This document shows positions 7,691 through 11,721 of a stretch of DNA of 11,721 bases, in pieces; within the stretch, counting starts at the first letter, position 1, and each line of letters opens with the position of its first letter. Position numbers and translations under genes: made by a program. This stretch comes from an uncultured Collinsella sp. (GTDB lineage Bacteria > Actinomycetota > Coriobacteriia > Coriobacteriales > Coriobacteriaceae): assembly GCA_905197385.1 (NCBI GenBank), contig CAJJYO010000029.1, positions 1-11,721 on the forward strand. Reading direction: 5' to 3'. A model generated the notes under the pieces. It searched no databases, had not been told where the DNA came from, and saw only the letters and a list, made by a program, of their open reading frames with translations.

Positions 7691-9844
7691 TTACTGAACT
7701 TTGCTGGCGAACTCGAGGTATTGCATGCGCTGCAGCTTGTCGATCGTCGAGGTGTATGGGCTGTCTTCAGATTCCAAGTCGTAGCGCAGCCCGTCGGCAC
7801 CGAGATAGCCGGCGACATTGATAGTGGGCACATCTGACCTTGTTGCAAGCAGGGCCTTTTGATAGTCGGTGAGCGGGGCGCCGATCTTATTAAGGGTAAT
7901 GGCTGCAATCTCGTTTGCCCCGACGGTGTCGTAGACGTTGAGCTCGGTATTGCCGGCGATTTCATAGTTAGCCCAGACGAAATAGGTCGACTGATAGACA
8001 CGGAAAGCGTGGCTTGCCGTATCTTCCTGAGGGTACAGCTCGTCGTTGAGAGTCGTTGCGGCGCTCGGCTGATGGTCGCCAAAAAAGACAAGGACAACCG
8101 GTCTGCCGATATTGCGGAGCTCGTTGATAAAGTGCTCGAGGTCCCGGTCGGATGCGTTGATGCAGGTAAGATAGGTGTTGAGCGCGCTATTGGCACCCTC
8201 GCTGGCTCCCTCGACCCAATAGTTTGTCAGCTCCTCGGCGGGAACGGTGCCATAGTCGTAGCCGCCGTGATTTTGCATCGTGACGTCAAAGATGAACTGC
8301 GGGGCTTCGTCGGTTCTAAGCAGGTCGAGTATCTTGTCGTAGGTGGCGTAGTCGCATACGCCGGCATGGTAACAGGGTGCACCTTCGAAATCGCCGATTG
8401 AAAGAAAGTCTCCAAAGCCCAGCTGCTGATAGATTTTATCTCGATGGTAGTTGACGGGGTTTTGCGGGTGCATAGCGGTAGCGGTATACCCAAGCTCCTT
8501 AAGGTCCTTTGCCAGACTGTTGACGCCATTCATCTGATACAGCTGATAGGGGATTTAGCCTAATCCGACAAAGGCCGTTGTCGCTCCGGTCAAAAATTCG
8601 AATTCGGAGTTCGCCGTTCCGCCACCGGCGACCGAAGCGAGCATGGTGCCGCGAACAAGTGTGTCGGGAAGCGAGTTGTAGAATGCGGGGCCGGTGTACC
8701 CGGCCGCCTGGAGCTGCTCAAAGCACGAAAGGTCGCTAAAACTCTCGTTCATGACGGCAACAATCGTCGGCTTGATTTCATTGAACTGGGCAACGGCCGC
8801 CGCGCGCTGCTCGCTCGAGCCATACGTGCTGTCGTAGGTAGCGGCGAGCTCCTGCTCGATGCTCTGCGCCTCATCGGGCGTATAGTCTTCGGGCTTCTCA
8901 ATGGGCAACTCGTTGACCATTTCGGTGAACGAAGTGATAAAACCCTGAGACGTATATGTGGTGATGGGCTGCCAACGGTCAAATCCAAAATCCAGCGCCT
9001 GCTCCAAGTCGATGCTGGAAAAGCCCGAGAGCCCCACAACGGTCACTAGCAGAAAAGCGCAGAGGTTAGCGGCGATTGCGGGGAAGACATGGGTGGACGT
9101 ACGGAGCTTTCGCGGTCGGATAAGCGAAAGAAGCCCCAGGGAAATCTCCAACAGGGCGAGAGAGGTTACGATTCCGGCGGTAAAGGTAAACTCGTATCCC
9201 TCGCTCACTTCCATTGCGGTGCCAAGGGCCAAGATATCGCTTGGCAGGATGGCCTCGCCTTTAAACGTTATGACGAAGTGCTCGGCAATGCCAAGGATGC
9301 AACAGACGACGGGCACGAGGGCCATGACGCCTCCATGACGCTGTCCCAGCAGATAAAGGGAGAGCAGAGCCGTTGCGAGCAGCCCGACGGAAAACCCGAA
9401 TGAGTTGGCGGGAATGCGATAGAACGTTCCGTTGCAGGCAATTTCGAGTGAAACGAACGAGAGCGCTGAAACAGCGGCGATAACAAGGGTGTCACGGCAA
9501 ATACAGGCAACCGTTCCCGTCGCAAGATCGGTTTGGTCGATAAGTCCCGAAACCAAGGGTTCGACAAGAAGTACGACGGCGGCAGCACCGAGCGCCGAAT
9601 AAGAAAGGACCCATAGGGAACTGTCCTCATTTACGAGCAATTGATTCGTAATCCATGCAGCTACCACGCCGAGCGGGATGAGGAGCGCCGCGCACCAAAA
9701 GACGCGGGCAATGGGCGGCTTTTCATTGTGTTTGATTGAAAAATACACGCGCACGACGACGGTGGCCACGATAAGGACGGCGATGAATATGGGCAGATTG
9801 GCCATGTCACTCGAAGTGATTTCAAGGGGGATATCTTCGGTCAT
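7691..9844 (-). pseudogene. LTA synthase/sulfatase-family membrane enzyme, in-frame TAA
   Basis: Proteins of this family transfer glycerol-phosphate or related groups at the outer face of the membrane, as in lipoteichoic acid synthesis; the exact acceptor here is unknown. ATG at 9844 follows GAGGAA (9855-9850) by 5 nt. The N-terminal half of about 300 residues holds about seven or eight hydrophobic segments and the family stretch ILPSDILALGTA. The sulfatase-like catalytic domain follows: ESF at 367-369 (metal-binding glutamate), nucleophile-type threonine T410 in GGGTANSEFEFLTG, and, past the break, FFGDHQP with D590 and H591. Codon 430 is TAA (8557-8555). The same frame then resumes IPYQLYQMNGVNSLAKDL, so the interruption is a single nonsense codon with no shift. 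The whole frame would be about 717 codons. A product ending at 429 would lack the metal-binding DH pair, and the internal ATG at 8533 has no ribosome binding site, so function is probably lost unless the stop is a sequencing error. Confidence 0.87.
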
Positions 9845-10037
9845 GGACGTTCCTCTGTTACGGCAAATTAAGTTCAGTATTAGATTACTGTAACCTTTCC
9901 ACGGTATTTCGAGAAACAAAGTACTCGATACGCAAAGCTAAAGGTCTGCGAATCTTGTATTACGAACATCTGTGCGCGTCGAGTGCGCTAAACTCATCGG
10001 CAGTATGATTCGATGCAATAGGAGGCAAGGAGCTTCC
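9845..10037. other. Divergent intergenic region between the LTA-synthase-like gene and uvrA
   Basis: This 193-bp non-coding stretch must hold the start signals of two genes facing away from each other. Visible elements are the ribosome binding sites at each end, a 9-bp palindrome TTACTGTAA at 9885-9893, inverted 5-bp arms TCGAG/CTCGA at 9909-9913 and 9924-9928, and a LexA-like box at 9963-9976. For uvrA the candidate -10 elements are TAAACT (9989-9994) and TATGAT (10004-10009), neither with a good -35. No clear promoter for the minus-strand gene could be chosen. Confidence 0.6.
9963..9976 (+). promoter_or_regulatory. Candidate LexA (SOS) box upstream of uvrA
   Basis: CGAACATCTGTGCG matches the palindrome CGAACA-NN-TGTTCG, typical of LexA sites in Gram-positive bacteria, at every specified position except one (G for T in the right half). 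It ends 61 nt before the uvrA start codon. The candidate -10 elements lie just downstream of it. LexA control of uvrA is well known in several phyla, which makes the site plausible. Confidence 0.55.
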
Positions 10038-11721
10038 ATGTCTGATTCTTCTATCGTTATTCGCGGCGCTCGTGAGCACAACCTCCGCGATATCGATGTT
10101 TCCATTCCGCGTGACCAACTCGTGGTCATTACCGGCCTTTCTGGCTCGGGCAAGAGTTCGCTGGCATTTGACACTATCTATGCCGAGGGCCAGCGTCGAT
10201 ACGTCGAGAGCCTTTCGAGCTATGCGCGCCAGTTCTTGGGCCAGATGGACAAACCCGACTTGGATTCAATTGACGGCCTTTCGCCGGCGGTGTCGATCGA
10301 CCAAAAGACGACGTCTAAAAACCCTCGCTCGACGGTTGGCACCGTAACCGAGATTTATGACTATCTGCGCCTGCTGTTCGCCCGTGTGGGCACCCCACAC
10401 TGTCCCGAATGCGGCCGCGTCATTGAGCGCCAGACGACCGACCAGGTTGCCGACAAGGTCTTGGCGGCGGGGGAGGGCCGCCGCGCGTTTGTGCTGGCAC
10501 CGGTGGTGCGCGGGCGAAAAGGCGAGTACACCAAGCTGTTTGAGGACCTTCGCGCCGAGGGCTTTAGCCGCGTGCGTGTCGACGGCGAGGTTCGCTCGCT
10601 TGATGACCCTATCGATTTGGATAAGAAATTCAAGCACGATATCGAGGTCGTGGTCGACCGCATCGTGATTCGCGAGAACTCGCTGGGCCGTATTGCCGAG
10701 TCCGTTGAACAGGCGACTGCGCTGGCGCACGGCAATGTGAACGTATACTTGCTGCCCGACCGCGACGCTCCCGAGGGGACCGAAGGCGAGTTGCTGGAGT
10801 ATTCGCTGGCGTTAGCGTGCCCGGAGCATGGACACTCCATCGATGACCTGCAGCCGCGTGATTTCTCGTTCAACGCGCCCTATGGCGCGTGCCCCGAGTG
10901 CGATGGCCTGGGCTTTAAGAAGACGGTCGATGCCGAGGCCCTAATCGAAGACCCCTCGAAGTCGATCGCCGACGGGGTCTTTGGCAGCCTGTTTGGCAAC
11001 TCTAACTACTATCCGCAGATTTTCGCTGCGGTCTGTAAACACTTCAAGGTGAGCGTCGATACGCCGTGGGAGGATCTGCCTCCGCGGGTGCGTCGCGCGT
11101 TTTTAGACGGCATGGGCGACCAGAAGATCTCGGTCGACTACCAAAAGCTCGACGGACGTCGCAGCCAGTGGGATACCAAGTTTTCGGGCGTTCGCAACAT
11201 CCTGTACGAACGCTATACCGAGACGACGAACGAGAACACCAAGGCGCGTCTGGAGAAGTACATTCGCGAGGAGCCGTGCTCGACCTGCCACGGCGCTCGT
11301 TTGCGCTCCGAGATGCTCGCCGTCACCGTGGGCGGCAAGTCCATTTACGAGGTTTGTTGCCTGTCGTGCCGTGAATCGCTCGAGTTTTTTGAGAGCCTGG
11401 AACTCACCGAGCGCCAACAGTTTATCGGCGGTCGTATCGTCAAGGAAATTCTGGAGCGCTTGCGTTTTCTGGTCGATGTTGGACTCGACTATCTGACGCT
11501 CGATCGTGCCTCGGCGACGCTTTCTGGTGGCGAGGCACAGCGTATTCGACTGGCAACGCAGATCGGCGCGGGTCTCATGGGCGTGCTCTATATTCTGGAC
11601 GAGCCTTCAATCGGTCTTCATCAGCGTGACAACGAGCGCCTGATTAGGACGCTCGAGCGCCTGCGCGATATCGGCAATACCGTTATCGTCGTCGAACACG
11701 ACGAGGACACAATCCGTGCCG
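10038..11721 (+). CDS. uvrA: Excinuclease ABC subunit A (3' end outside window)
   Basis: UvrA is the dimeric ABC-type ATPase that finds bulky DNA lesions and loads UvrB in nucleotide excision repair. The window shows 561 codons of an uninterrupted frame, roughly 60% of a normal UvrA of about 940 residues; the second ATPase core lies beyond the edge. Visible parts are Walker [10 protein letters not shown] at 33-41, [20 protein letters not shown], a CPEC pair at C122/C125, the first zinc module C261-x2-H264 and C285-x2-C288, the CSTC pair at C414/C417, the ABC signature [16 protein letters not shown] from 495, and Walker B LYILDEP at 517-523. The zinc module has histidine where E. coli UvrA has cysteine, at the same spacing. 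AAGGAG at 10027-10032 lies 5 nt before the ATG. uvrB is 6.4 kb upstream on the same strand, and a LexA-like box precedes uvrA. Confidence 0.98.
   Translation, partial: MSDSSIVIRGAREHNLRDIDVSIPRDQLVVITGLSGSGKSSLAFDTIYAEGQRRYVESLSSYARQFLGQMDKPDLDSIDGLSPAVSIDQKTTSKNPRSTVGTVTEIYDYLRLLFARVGTPHCPECGRVIERQTTDQVADKVLAAGEGRRAFVLAPVVRGRKGEYTKLFEDLRAEGFSRVRVDGEVRSLDDPIDLDKKFKHDIEVVVDRIVIRENSLGRIAESVEQATALAHGNVNVYLLPDRDAPEGTEGELLEYSLALACPEHGHSIDDLQPRDFSFNAPYGACPECDGLGFKKTVDAEALIEDPSKSIADGVFGSLFGNSNYYPQIFAAVCKHFKVSVDTPWEDLPPRVRRAFLDGMGDQKISVDYQKLDGRRSQWDTKFSGVRNILYERYTETTNENTKARLEKYIREEPCSTCHGARLRSEMLAVTVGGKSIYEVCCLSCRESLEFFESLELTERQQFIGGRIVKEILERLRFLVDVGLDYLTLDRASATLSGGEAQRIRLATQIGAGLMGVLYILDEPSIGLHQRDNERLIRTLERLRDIGNTVIVVEHDEDTIRA

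Noticed and set aside
7691..8533. A stand-alone sulfatase-domain gene starting at ATG 8533.
   Set aside because: The ATG has no ribosome binding site, the frame and homology continue upstream through the TAA, and the nucleophile threonine lies in the upstream part.
8555..8557. Stop codon recoding (selenocysteine or pyrrolysine) in the LTA-synthase-like gene.
   Set aside because: The codon is TAA, not TGA or TAG, and the family has no such residue at this point, so a nonsense mutation or sequencing error is simpler.

Overview
This is ordinary bacterial chromosome: moderately GC-rich and densely coded, with strong AGGAGG-type ribosome binding sites. Protein sequence and gene content best fit an actinobacterium of the class Coriobacteriia, probably Collinsella or a close relative from the gut. 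That placement is inferred from protein style and needs a database search. No tRNA, rRNA, CRISPR array, insertion sequence or phage gene was found.

Layout. Positions 1-30 hold the terminator of an upstream gene outside the window. A plus-strand group follows: coaE (dephospho-CoA kinase), a small membrane-anchored lytic transglycosylase that overlaps the end of coaE, and uvrB, which is closed by a strong terminator at 3671-3710. Positions 3730-9844 form a minus-strand block, listed here in order of transcription: an LTA-synthase/sulfatase-family membrane enzyme broken by an in-frame TAA, an Mrp/NBP35-type P-loop ATPase, a BaiN/YhiN-type flavoprotein whose GTG start directly follows the Mrp stop, and a COG2509-type FAD-dependent dehydrogenase broken by a frameshift. 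After a divergent intergenic region carrying a good LexA-like box (9963-9976), uvrA runs in plus orientation off the right edge with 561 codons visible.

How the genes work together. UvrA and UvrB are the damage-recognition half of nucleotide excision repair, here separated by the minus-strand block. CoaE finishes coenzyme A synthesis. The transglycosylase and the LTA-synthase-like protein act at the cell envelope. Mrp and the BaiN/YhiN-like flavoprotein are probably co-transcribed; their shared role is not evident.

The main points for a second look are the two apparently broken genes about 4.2 kb apart on the same strand (frameshift near 4348, TAA at 8555-8557), an unusually short segment in the BaiN/YhiN-like protein, and the LexA-like box at uvrA with none seen at uvrB. 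I found no convincing novel multi-gene system.
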